From the NCBI GenBank assembly GCA_017983795.1, contig JAGOAS010000014.1:44524-108523 (forward strand): 64,000 nucleotides of DNA, in the 5' to 3' direction. Made by a program: the position numbers and the translations under genes. Origin of the DNA: Piscinibacter sp. GTDB lineage: Bacteria; Pseudomonadota; Gammaproteobacteria; Burkholderiales; Burkholderiaceae_C. The first letter of the stretch is position 1; each line of letters opens with the position of its first letter. This document shows, piece by piece, positions 37,898 to 45,566 of the stretch. Under the pieces are notes generated by a model. The model saw only the letters and a program-made list of their open reading frames with translations, searched no databases and was not told the DNA's origin.

Positions 37898-38695
37898 TCA
37901 ACGAGCGCCGGTGCGCTCGCGGATGGCCGCCACCGTCGCCTCGACGATGTGGGCCACGCCGAGGCGGCCCAATTCGGCGCTGGCGCGCCGCGGGTCGCCG
38001 GTCACGCCCGGGCGCTCGGCCGGCGTGCTGCGGCGGCCCAGCCATTCCGGGCGCACCAGCGCGGGGTCGATGGCCAGGGCCAGTGAGGTGTCGGCCAGGC
38101 CGGCATGCTGGCCGCGCTCGGCCGACTCGTAGCCGCGCTCGCCGAGCAGCTTCGCGTAGCCGTCCTGCGACGCGCGGTAGTACTCGGGCGGCGCATGCAC
38201 GCGGCAGCCGTCGCGGCGCACGCGCGCGGCCACGCGCTGCAGGCTCTTCTGGTAGCCGCCGTGGTCGCCCAGCAGCACCACATCGCGCAGGCCGTGGTGG
38301 CACAGGCTCAGCGCCGCGCCCTCCAGCATCGCCTCGAAGGCCGGCTCGGGGATCGAGAGCGTGCCGGGAAAGCGCATGTGCGACTGCGGCGGTTCGATGC
38401 TTCCCTCGGGCACGTAGGCGATCACCGGCGCCACCAGCGCGTTGCCGAGGCGCTCGGCGATCTGCTCGGCGAGCGCGCGCACGCGCACGTTGTGCTTGCC
38501 CAGCACCATGTGCGGGCCGTTCTGCTCGGTGCCGCCGATCGGCACCAGCGCGATCGTCGTGCCGGCGGCGACGCGCGCGCGCAGCTCGGTGGAGGTCAGC
38601 GCCTCCAGTTGCACCGGCGCCGCGTGCGCCGCGGTCGCGGCGAGCGATGCCAGCGCGCACAGCGCCGCGAGCCAGCGGCGCGGGCTTTCACTCAT
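37898..38695 (-). CDS. Exported creatininase-family protein with altered metal site
   Basis: 265 residues with a signal peptide ending TAAHA-APV. The fold is recognisable from PIGGTEQNGPHMVLGKHN, LGDHGGYQKSL and HAGLADTSLAL. In canonical creatininase/MftE proteins the first motif reads TEQHGPHLPLxTD; here the His after Gln is Asn and the final Asp is His. The Glu of HAGExETS is also absent. The metal centre is therefore changed or lost. Export is unusual for the family. It overlaps the AIM24 gene by eight bases and precedes the beta-propeller gene. Confidence 0.78.
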   Translation of the reverse strand: MSESPRRWLAALCALASLAATAAHAAPVQLEALTSTELRARVAAGTTIALVPIGGTEQNGPHMVLGKHNVRVRALAEQIAERLGNALVAPVIAYVPEGSIEPPQSHMRFPGTLSIPEPAFEAMLEGAALSLCHHGLRDVVLLGDHGGYQKSLQRVAARVRRDGCRVHAPPEYYRASQDGYAKLLGERGYESAERGQHAGLADTSLALAIDPALVRPEWLGRRSTPAERPGVTGDPRRASAELGRLGVAHIVEATVAAIRERTGAR

Positions 38696-39503
38696 CGTCG
38701 CCGCCCAGCACGCCGCCGAGCAGGCCGCCGGCGCCGAAGCCGCCCAGCACCGAGCCTTCCTCGCGCCCGCCGCGGCCGGTCTGCGGCGCGGCCGCGAACA
38801 CGCGCGAGGCCAGGCGCGAGAACGGCAGGCTCTGCAGCCACACCGTGCCGGGCCCGGTGAGCTTGGCGAAGAACAGCCCCTCGCCGCCGAACAGCGCCGT
38901 CTTGATCTTGCCGACGTACTGGATCTCGAAATTCACGTTCGGCGTCATCGCCACCAGGCAGCCGGTGTCGACCAGCAGGGTCTGGCCGGCCTGCAGTTCG
39001 CGACGCAGCACCGTGCCGCCGGCGTGCACGAAGGCGAGGCCATCGCCGTCGAGCTTCTGCATGATGAAGCCTTCGCCGCCGAAGAAGCCCACCGAGAGCT
39101 TCTGCTGGAAATAGATGCCCAGCGACACGCCGCGCGCCGCGCACAGGAAGGCGTCCTTCTGGCAGATCAGCGTGCCGCCGAGCTGGCGCAGATCCATCGG
39201 CAGGATCTTGCCGGGGTACGGGGCGGCGAATGCGATGCGCTGCTTGGCCGAACCCTGGTTGGTGTAGACGGTGGTGAACAGCGATTCGCCGGTGATCAAC
39301 CGCTTGCCCGCGCCGAGCAGCTTGCCGAACAGGCCGCCCTGCTGCGCGCTGCCGTCGCCGAACACCGTGTCCATCTGGATGCCGGCGTCCATGAACATCA
39401 TGCTGCCGGCCTCGCCGACGGCCGCCTCGCCGGGGTCGAGCTCGACCTCGACGAACTGCATCTCCGAACCCTTGATCTCGAAATCCACCACGTCCATGGC
39501 CAT
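38688..39503 (-). CDS. TIGR00266/AIM24-family protein
   Basis: 271 residues, start at 39503 behind AAGGAGA. The sequence MQFVEVELDPGEAAVGEAGSMMFMDAGI and the later SLGIYFQQKLSVGFFGGEGFIMQKLDGDG are diagnostic of this beta-barrel family, named after a mitochondrial inner-membrane biogenesis protein. The C-terminus is Gly-rich (GGFGAGGLLGGVLGGDDE). Bacterial function is unknown. It begins the three-gene minus-strand unit with the creatininase-like and propeller genes. Confidence 0.85.
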   Translation of the reverse strand: MAMDVVDFEIKGSEMQFVEVELDPGEAAVGEAGSMMFMDAGIQMDTVFGDGSAQQGGLFGKLLGAGKRLITGESLFTTVYTNQGSAKQRIAFAAPYPGKILPMDLRQLGGTLICQKDAFLCAARGVSLGIYFQQKLSVGFFGGEGFIMQKLDGDGLAFVHAGGTVLRRELQAGQTLLVDTGCLVAMTPNVNFEIQYVGKIKTALFGGEGLFFAKLTGPGTVWLQSLPFSRLASRVFAAAPQTGRGGREEGSVLGGFGAGGLLGGVLGGDDE

Positions 39504-39622
39504 GTGCTGTTTCTCCTTGCGGCACGCATTCTTGCAGACCCCCGCGCCCCTAACCCGATCCCCCCAAAGAGGTAACGCAGGCGTCGCGCCGCACGGCCAG
39601 AATGCAGTCCGAGGCCGGCACC

Positions 39623-40837
39623 ATGAACTTTCACCTGCCCACGTTGCTCATCGTCTGCACCGTCGCCGTGGCGGCATCGGCCGCGGTGATGACGCTCTAC
39701 GCCGCCACGCAGCGCACCTACCGCGGCATGGGCTGGTGGGTGAGCGCGCAATGGCTGCTGACCCTGGGCTGCCTGTTGCAGATGTTTCGCGACGCAGCAC
39801 CCGAACTGCTGCCGCTGGCCAACCTGCTGCTGCTGCAATGGCCGGTGGTGGTGCTGGGCGGCATGCGCCGCTTCACGCCGCGCCACCCGAGCCGCGTGCC
39901 GCAGGCCGTCGATGCGCTGCTGCTCGCCGCGGCCTGGCTCGCCTGGCTCGCCGTGTGGGCCGCCGAGGGCGCGCTGGCGGCGCGCGTGGCGGCCTTCGCC
40001 GCCGGCGCCTGCCTGCTGCACCTGTACGGCGCCACGCTGGTCTGGCACATGCCCGAGCGGCGCGCCAGCGTGGCCACGCGCATGCTGGTGGGCATCGAGC
40101 TCGCCGCGGCCGTGCTGCAGGCGCTGCGCGTCTCGGCGGCGCTGGCCCTGCCGCCCGCCAGCCCGTTCGCCGAGGGCCTGCTGCTGGCCAGCGGCCTGGT
40201 GATCGTGATCTCGTCGCTGGTGATGGTCTACCTCGCGCTGATGCTCACCAACGAACGCAGCGAGGCGCAGCTGCATGAGATGCACCGCCAGCTGCGCTTC
40301 CTCGCCGACATCGACGTGCTCACCCGCGTGCCCAACCGTCGGCACTTCCACGAGCTGGCGGCGCGCACGCTCGCCGAAGGCGTGGCGACGCCGTGCGCGC
40401 TGATGATGCTCGACGTCGACCACTTCAAGCGCATCAACGACGAGCAGGGCCACGCCGCCGGCGACGCCGCGCTGCGCGAGGTGGGTGGCTGCGTGCGCGA
40501 GGCGCTGCGCGCACCCGACATCGCCGGCCGCCTCGGCGGCGACGAGTTCGCGGTGCTGCTGCCCGGCACCGCGGTGGACGACGCGATCGGCGTCGCCGAC
40601 CGCATCGTCGCGCGGCTCGGGCAGCGCCACGGCGCGCAGGGCGGCCCGGTGCTGGCGCTGAGCTTCGGCGTCGTGCAGCTGCAGGCCGACGAATCGCTCG
40701 ACGAGGCGCTGCGCCGCGCCGACCAGGCGCTCTACGAAGCCAAGCGCCAGGGCCGCGGCCGCGCCGTGCCGGCCTTCGGCGCCGAAGACCGCCCCGTCTT
40801 CGGCGAGAGCCGCCCACTCGGCCTGCCCAGCCTCTGA
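39623..40837 (+). CDS. Membrane-anchored diguanylate cyclase (GGDEF)
   Basis: 404 residues from ATG 39623 (MNFHLPTLLIVCTVAV); an in-frame ATG seven codons upstream is also possible. The first ~215 residues contain six or seven hydrophobic helices. A short linker with NERSEAQLHEMHRQLRFLADIDVLTRVPNRRHF leads into the GGDEF domain, with metal/substrate region MLDVDHFKRINDEQGH and the intact active-site loop RLGGDEFAVLLPG. An active c-di-GMP synthase is likely. No RxxD inhibitory site is seen directly before the loop. Confidence 0.88.
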   Translation: MNFHLPTLLIVCTVAVAASAAVMTLYAATQRTYRGMGWWVSAQWLLTLGCLLQMFRDAAPELLPLANLLLLQWPVVVLGGMRRFTPRHPSRVPQAVDALLLAAAWLAWLAVWAAEGALAARVAAFAAGACLLHLYGATLVWHMPERRASVATRMLVGIELAAAVLQALRVSAALALPPASPFAEGLLLASGLVIVISSLVMVYLALMLTNERSEAQLHEMHRQLRFLADIDVLTRVPNRRHFHELAARTLAEGVATPCALMMLDVDHFKRINDEQGHAAGDAALREVGGCVREALRAPDIAGRLGGDEFAVLLPGTAVDDAIGVADRIVARLGQRHGAQGGPVLALSFGVVQLQADESLDEALRRADQALYEAKRQGRGRAVPAFGAEDRPVFGESRPLGLPSL

Positions 40838-40847
40838 ATACCCAACA

Positions 40848-40918
40848 CCGTTCGCCCTCAGCACGTCGAAGGGCGGCGCGTGGCACGCGGTGGGCTTCGA
40901 CAAGCTCAGCCCGAACGG
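40848..40918. repeat. REP-like extragenic palindrome
   Basis: Two inverted copies of a short element, CCGTTCGCCCTCAGCACGTC (start of the left copy) and TTCGACAAGCTCAGCCCGAACGG (part of which forms the right copy), lie back to back around a GC-rich spacer. The sequence type, with CTTCGACAAGCTCAG at its core, is a dispersed extragenic repeat known from many Burkholderiales genomes. It fills most of the 110-base gap between the GGDEF and IclR genes and may act as a transcript end or stabiliser. Confidence 0.72.
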
Positions 40919-40947
40919 GGTTGCATCGCGGGGCGATAGACTGGGGC

Positions 40948-41754
40948 ATGCCCGAGTCCGAGACCACGCCCGCCGCCGACACGGCCCCGCGCCCCGGCGA
41001 CAGCTACGTCCAGTCCTTCGCGCGCGGCCTCGCGGTGATCCGCTCCTTCGACGCCCGCGCGCCGCAGCAGACGCTGACCGAAGTCGCCCAGCGCACCGGC
41101 CTGACACGCGCCGGCGCGCGCCGCATCCTGCTCACGCTCGAAGGCCTGGGCTACGTGCGCAGCCAGGGCCGGCAGTTCTGCCTGACGCCGCGCATCCTCG
41201 ACCTCGGCTTCGCCTACCTCTCCTCGCTGCCCTTGTGGAACCTGGCCGAACCGGTGATGGAAAAGCTGGTCGAAGCGCTGAAGGAATCCTGCTCGGCCGC
41301 GGTGCTCGACGGCGCCGACATCGTCTACGTGCTGCGCGTGCCGACGCACAAGATCATGAGCATCAATCTCGGCATCGGCAGCCGCTTGCCGGCCGCCTGC
41401 ACGTCCATGGGCCGCATGCTGCTGGCCGAACTCGAAACAAGCGCCGTCGACGAGTTGCTGCGCCAGCATCCGCTCGTGGCCCACACCGCGCGCACGATCA
41501 CCGATGCCGCCGCGCTGCACGCCGAGCTGGCGCGCGTGCGCGCCCAAGGCTGGTGCCTGGTCGACCAGGAGCTGGAGGAAGGGCTGGTGTCGCTGGCGGT
41601 ACCGATCCGCGACCGCGCCGGCCGTGCCATCGCCGCGATGAACGTCAGCGGCCAGGCGGCGCGCACGCCGGCCGCGGCGATGGTCGCGCAATTCCTGCCG
41701 CGGCTGCAGGCCGCCGCGGCGCAGATCTCGCAGATGCTGCAGGCCAAGGCCTGA
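40948..41754 (+). CDS. IclR-family transcriptional regulator (PcaR/PobR-like)
   Basis: 268 residues. N-terminal winged helix-turn-helix (about 25-85; SFARGLAVIRSFDARAPQQTLTEVAQRTGLTRAGARRIL) and C-terminal effector domain with SINLGIGSRLPAACTSMGRMLLAEL and DQELEEGLVSLAVPIRD, the pattern of the PcaR/PobR/CatR aromatic-catabolism branch. ATG 40948 lies close behind a TAGACT -10-like box, so the leader is very short. No aromatic operon adjoins it; its target is probably elsewhere, although the benzoate cluster is 14 kb away. Confidence 0.87.
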   Translation: MPESETTPAADTAPRPGDSYVQSFARGLAVIRSFDARAPQQTLTEVAQRTGLTRAGARRILLTLEGLGYVRSQGRQFCLTPRILDLGFAYLSSLPLWNLAEPVMEKLVEALKESCSAAVLDGADIVYVLRVPTHKIMSINLGIGSRLPAACTSMGRMLLAELETSAVDELLRQHPLVAHTARTITDAAALHAELARVRAQGWCLVDQELEEGLVSLAVPIRDRAGRAIAAMNVSGQAARTPAAAMVAQFLPRLQAAAAQISQMLQAKA

Positions 41755-41773
41755 AGCGCAGCCCGGAGACGAC

Positions 41774-43453
41774 TTGATCCACCTGCTCAACCTGCTCGCC
41801 GCCATCGCCCTGCTGGTGTGGAGCACCCACCTCGTTCGCACCGGCATGCTGCGCGTGGCCGGAGAGAACCTGCGCAACATCCTCGGCAAGAGCTTCAGCA
41901 ACCGCCTCACCGCCGTGGCCGCCGGCTGGGGCGTGACCAGCCTGGTGCAGTCGGCCACCGCCACCTGCCTGATCGTCGCCAGCTTCGTCGGCAAGGGCCT
42001 GGTCGCGGCCGGCCCGGCACTGGCGGTGATGCTGGGCGCCGACGTCGGCAGCGCGATGATGGCGGTGGTCTTCTCCTTCGACCTCTCCTGGCTCTCGCCG
42101 CTCTTGATCTTCGCCGGCGTGGTGATGTTCACGACGCGCCAGGACACCAGCGTCGGCCGCATCGGCCGCGTGCTGATCGGCCTGGGCCTGATCACGCTGG
42201 CGCTGCAGCTGATCGTCGAGGCGACCACGCCGCTGACGCAATCGCCCGCGGTGCGCGCCCTGCTCGCCTCGCTGCCCAACGAGGTGCTGCTCGACATCGT
42301 GGTCGGCGCGACGCTGACCGTTCTGTCCTACTCGAGCCTCGCGATCGTGCTGCTCACCGCCACGCTGGCCGCCTCGGGCATCGTGCCGGTGACCGTCGCG
42401 CTCGGCCTGGTGCTGGGCGCCAACCTGGGCAGCGGCTTCCTGGCGCTGCTGGCCACCGGCGGCGCCTCGCCGCAGGTGCGCCGCCTGCCGCTGGGCAACC
42501 TGATCTTCAAAGGCCTGGGCGCGGCGCTCGCCATCCCGCTGCTGCCGCAGGCGCACGTGTGGCTGCAGCTCAGCGGCGGCGCCGTGCACGAGCAGGTGGT
42601 GTGGTTCCACCTCGGCTTCAACCTGCTGCTGGCGCTGCTGTTCATCAGCTTCACCGGTGTGGTGGGCCGCATCGTCGAGCGCGTGCTGCCCGAGCCGCGC
42701 CTGGGCGCGAACGCCGACCGCCCGCGCCACCTCGACCCCTCGGCGCTGGCCACGCCCTCGCTGGCCATCAGCTGCGCGGCGCGCGAGGCGCTGCACCAGG
42801 CCGACGTGGTGGAGACGATGATGCGCGGCATCCTGCCGGTGATCCGCCACAACGACCTCGAACTCGCCGAGCAGCTGCGCAACATGGACGACACGGTCGA
42901 CGAGCTCTACTCGGCGATCAAGTTCTACCTGACGCAGATCTCGCGCGAGGCGCTCTCCGAACGCGAGAGCCGGCGCTGGACCGACATCCTCTCCTTCACC
43001 ATCAACATGGAGCAGATCGGCGACGTGATCGAGCGCGTGCTGCAGGACGTGGAGGACAAGAAGATCCGCAAGAACCGCAGCTTCTCCGAGGCTGGCCTCG
43101 CCGAGATCAGCCACCTGCACGAGCGGCTGCTGGCCAACCTGCGCCTGGGCATGAGCGTATTCCTCGACGGCCACGTGCGCGACGCCAAGAAGCTGCTCGA
43201 GGAGAAGGCGCGCTTCCGCGACCTCGAGCGCGAGTACGCCGCCAGCCACATCGCGCGGCTGCAGGACAACACCGCGCAGAGCATCGAGACGAGTTCGCTG
43301 CACCTCGACCTGATCAGCGACCTCAAGCGCATCAACTCGCACATCTGCTCGATCGCCTACCCCATCCTCGATTCGGCCGGCGTGCTCTCGCAGACGCGCA
43401 TCCGCAATTCCAAGCTGGCCGAACTGCCGGAGGATTCCCGGCAGCGGCGCTGA
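41774..43453 (+). CDS. Na/Pi cotransporter family protein with PhoU-like domain
   Basis: 559 residues, start codon TTG at 41774. The N-terminal half has two inverted PNaS repeats with the QS-containing motifs SLVQSATATCLIVASF and VLSYSSLAIVLLTATLA. The C-terminal ~200 residues form helical PhoU-like domain (LHQADVVETMMRGI, LRNMDDTVDELYSAIKFYL). It probably imports phosphate with sodium and may be regulated through its cytoplasmic domain. It begins 19 bases after the IclR gene and ends three bases before the DMT permease. Confidence 0.88.
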   Translation: MIHLLNLLAAIALLVWSTHLVRTGMLRVAGENLRNILGKSFSNRLTAVAAGWGVTSLVQSATATCLIVASFVGKGLVAAGPALAVMLGADVGSAMMAVVFSFDLSWLSPLLIFAGVVMFTTRQDTSVGRIGRVLIGLGLITLALQLIVEATTPLTQSPAVRALLASLPNEVLLDIVVGATLTVLSYSSLAIVLLTATLAASGIVPVTVALGLVLGANLGSGFLALLATGGASPQVRRLPLGNLIFKGLGAALAIPLLPQAHVWLQLSGGAVHEQVVWFHLGFNLLLALLFISFTGVVGRIVERVLPEPRLGANADRPRHLDPSALATPSLAISCAAREALHQADVVETMMRGILPVIRHNDLELAEQLRNMDDTVDELYSAIKFYLTQISREALSERESRRWTDILSFTINMEQIGDVIERVLQDVEDKKIRKNRSFSEAGLAEISHLHERLLANLRLGMSVFLDGHVRDAKKLLEEKARFRDLEREYAASHIARLQDNTAQSIETSSLHLDLISDLKRINSHICSIAYPILDSAGVLSQTRIRNSKLAELPEDSRQRR

Positions 43454-43456
43454 GCG

Positions 43457-44314
43457 ATGGCGCTCGACGGCGCGGTGCTCGCCGCGGTGCTGTTCGGCGC
43501 GCTGCTGCACGCCTCGTGGAATGCGCTCATCAAGGGCGGCAGCGACAAGGCGCTGGATACCGCGCTGATGCGCGGCCTGGGGGTGGTGATCGCGCTGCCG
43601 GTGGTGGCCGCCGTCGGCCTGCCGGCGCGCGCGGCCTGGCCCTTCCTCGTGGCCTCCAACGTCGTGCACCTGGGCTATTACGTGGCGCTGGTCGGTGCCT
43701 ACAAGCATGGCGAACTCGGGCTCACCTACCCGGTGATGCGCGGCCTCGCGCCGCTGCTGGTGGCCACCGCCAGTGCGGCCCTGATCGGCGAAGCGCTGGG
43801 CGGCACGGCCTGGGCCGGCGTGCTGGCGGTGAGCGCGGGCGTGGTCGCGATCGGGCTCTCGCGCGGCGCGGTAGCTGGACATCCGGCCAAGGCGCTGCGC
43901 TATGCGCTCGCCAACGCAGCCATCATCGCGCTCTATACCGTCATCGATGGGCTGGGCGTGCGCGCCGCCGGCAATGCGCTGGCCTACGTCGCCACGCTGT
44001 TTCTCTTCGAGGGCCTGCCCTATCTCCTCCTGGTGCTGTGGCGACGCCGCGCACAGATGCAGTCCACGCTCGCCCATGCGCGCGCTCGCTGGCCGGTCGC
44101 GCTGCTGGGCACGGCGGCCTCGTTCGGCTCCTATGCGATCGCGCTGTGGGCGATGACGCGCGCGCCCGTCGCGCTGGTGGCGGCGCTGCGCGAAACCTCG
44201 GTGCTGTTCGCCGCGCTGCTGGGCGCGCTGTGGCTGAAGGAAGGCTTCGGCGCGCTGCGCATCGCCGGCACGCTGGCGGTGCTGGCCGGGGTGATGGCGC
44301 TGCGGCTGGCCTGA
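43457..44314 (+). CDS. DMT-superfamily (EamA) permease
   Basis: 285 residues with about ten hydrophobic helices arranged as two EamA repeats; LLHASWNALIKGGSDK near the N-terminus and GYYVALVGAYKHGELGLTYPVMRG are typical of the YddG/PhnA-like exporter branch. Substrate unknown; amino-acid or metabolite efflux is common in the family. Last gene of the plus-strand run, ending just before a hairpin shared with the convergent TRAP binding protein gene. Confidence 0.85.
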   Translation: MALDGAVLAAVLFGALLHASWNALIKGGSDKALDTALMRGLGVVIALPVVAAVGLPARAAWPFLVASNVVHLGYYVALVGAYKHGELGLTYPVMRGLAPLLVATASAALIGEALGGTAWAGVLAVSAGVVAIGLSRGAVAGHPAKALRYALANAAIIALYTVIDGLGVRAAGNALAYVATLFLFEGLPYLLLVLWRRRAQMQSTLAHARARWPVALLGTAASFGSYAIALWAMTRAPVALVAALRETSVLFAALLGALWLKEGFGALRIAGTLAVLAGVMALRLA

Positions 44315-44320
44315 AAGGAA

Positions 44321-44344
44321 AGAGGCCCCGCAAGCGGAGCCTCT
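44321..44344. terminator. Hairpin between convergent genes, probable terminator
   Basis: AGAGGCCCCGCAAGCGGAGCCTCT forms a stem with arms AGAGGC and GCCTCT plus an inner GC/GC pairing. On the minus strand it is followed by a T/C-rich tract (CTTTCC), suiting the TRAP binding-protein gene that ends at 44367. It can also serve the convergent DMT gene. Confidence 0.6.
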
Positions 44345-44366
44345 CGTCAGGTCCGGGCCGGCCGGA

Positions 44367-45449
44367 TCAGAGCTTCTGCGACTGCATGAAGTCGTCGAAG
44401 CCCGCCTCGGTGAAGCGGAACCAGAGGTTGGAGTCGCGGCGGAACGCGGCGTAGTCCTCGTAGATCTTCTTCCAGGCCGGGTTGCTCGCGTTCAGCTCCG
44501 CATAGACCTCCATGGCGGCCTTGAACGCGCCTTCCATCATGTCCTTCGGGAAGCGGAACAGCTTGGTGCCCTGGCCGACCAGCGTCTTCAGCGCCGCCGG
44601 GTTGCGCGCGTCGTAGCGCGCCTGCATGTCGATGTGGGCGTAGGCCGCGGCGCTCTCGACGATGGCCTTGTACTCGGCCGACAGGCCCTCGTAGGCCTTG
44701 TTGTTGACGAACAGCGTCAGCTGCGGGCCGCCTTCCCACCAGCCGGGGTAGTAGTAGTTCGGCGCGACCTTGTTGAAGCCGAGCTTGAGGTCGTCGTAGG
44801 GGCCGACCCACTCGGCGGCGTCGATGGTGCCCTTCTCGAGCGCCGAGTAGATCTCGCCGCCGGGGATGTTCTGCGGCACCGCGCCGATGCGCTCGAGCAC
44901 CTTGCCGCCGAAGCCGCCGATGCGCATCTTCAGGCCCTTGATGTCGGCCAGCGACTTGATCTCCTTGCGGAACCAGCCGCCCATCTGGGCACCGGTGTTG
45001 CCCATCGGGAAGTTGACGATGTTGTAGTTCTTGTAGAAGTCGCGCATCAGCTTCAGGCCGTTGCCTTCCCACATCCAGGCGGTCATCTGGCGGCTGTTCA
45101 GGCCGAAGGGAATGGCGCAGTCCAGCGCGAAGGTCGGGTCCTTGCCGAAGAAATAGTAGGGCGCGGTGTGCGCCATCTCGACCGAGGCGCCCTGCACGCC
45201 GTCGACCACGCCGAAGGCCGGCATCAGTTCGCCCGCGGCATGCACCGACACCTGGAACTTGCCGCCGCTCATGTCGCTCACCTTCTTCGCGAACACCTCG
45301 GCCGCGCCGAAGATGGTGTCGAGCGACTTCGGGAAGCTGGAGGCGAGGCGCCAGCGGATCGTGGCCTGGGCGTGGACGATGGCCGGTGCGGTGCCTGCGG
45401 CCAGCACGCCGGCGATGCCGGCACCTTGGATGAATGAGCGACGTTCCAT
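44367..45449 (-). CDS. Orphan TRAP transporter substrate-binding protein (2-oxoacid/lactate type), Tat-exported
   Basis: 360 residues with a twin-arginine signal (MERRSFIQGAGIAGVLAAG) ending near VHAQA. The mature sequence IRWRLASSFPKSLDTIFGAAEVFAKKVSDMSGG and the AYYFFGKDP-like segment PYYFFGKDPTFALDCAIPFG resemble the calcium-lactate and alpha-keto acid binding proteins (TakP type). No permease genes adjoin it, so it either serves a distant DctQM pair or acts alone. A TAGAAT -10-like element lies about 50 bases upstream (45498-45503, minus strand). Confidence 0.86.
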   Translation of the reverse strand: MERRSFIQGAGIAGVLAAGTAPAIVHAQATIRWRLASSFPKSLDTIFGAAEVFAKKVSDMSGGKFQVSVHAAGELMPAFGVVDGVQGASVEMAHTAPYYFFGKDPTFALDCAIPFGLNSRQMTAWMWEGNGLKLMRDFYKNYNIVNFPMGNTGAQMGGWFRKEIKSLADIKGLKMRIGGFGGKVLERIGAVPQNIPGGEIYSALEKGTIDAAEWVGPYDDLKLGFNKVAPNYYYPGWWEGGPQLTLFVNNKAYEGLSAEYKAIVESAAAYAHIDMQARYDARNPAALKTLVGQGTKLFRFPKDMMEGAFKAAMEVYAELNASNPAWKKIYEDYAAFRRDSNLWFRFTEAGFDDFMQSQKL

Positions 45450-45566
45450 GCGGAGTCTCCTGAGGTGGATGCGCGAGAGGGTGAGTCGAGCGCGAGGATT
45501 CTAGGAGGGGGGTGTCAGGGCCCCGCCCGGTGTTTTCCCCTCCGCAAAACTACGCGCCCGAGGGGC

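Noticed and set aside
34923-38660. A single open frame of more than 1200 codons on the minus strand
   Set aside because: Only its last 273 codons (from 35744) look like a protein. The rest is Arg/Ala/Gly-rich and runs in the wrong frame through the EI24, propeller and creatininase genes, a common artefact in GC-rich DNA.
40948-41754. IclR regulator as controller of the anaerobic benzoate operons
   Set aside because: It is about 14 kb away, next to transporters, and anaerobic benzoate clusters are not known to use this family; there is no direct support.
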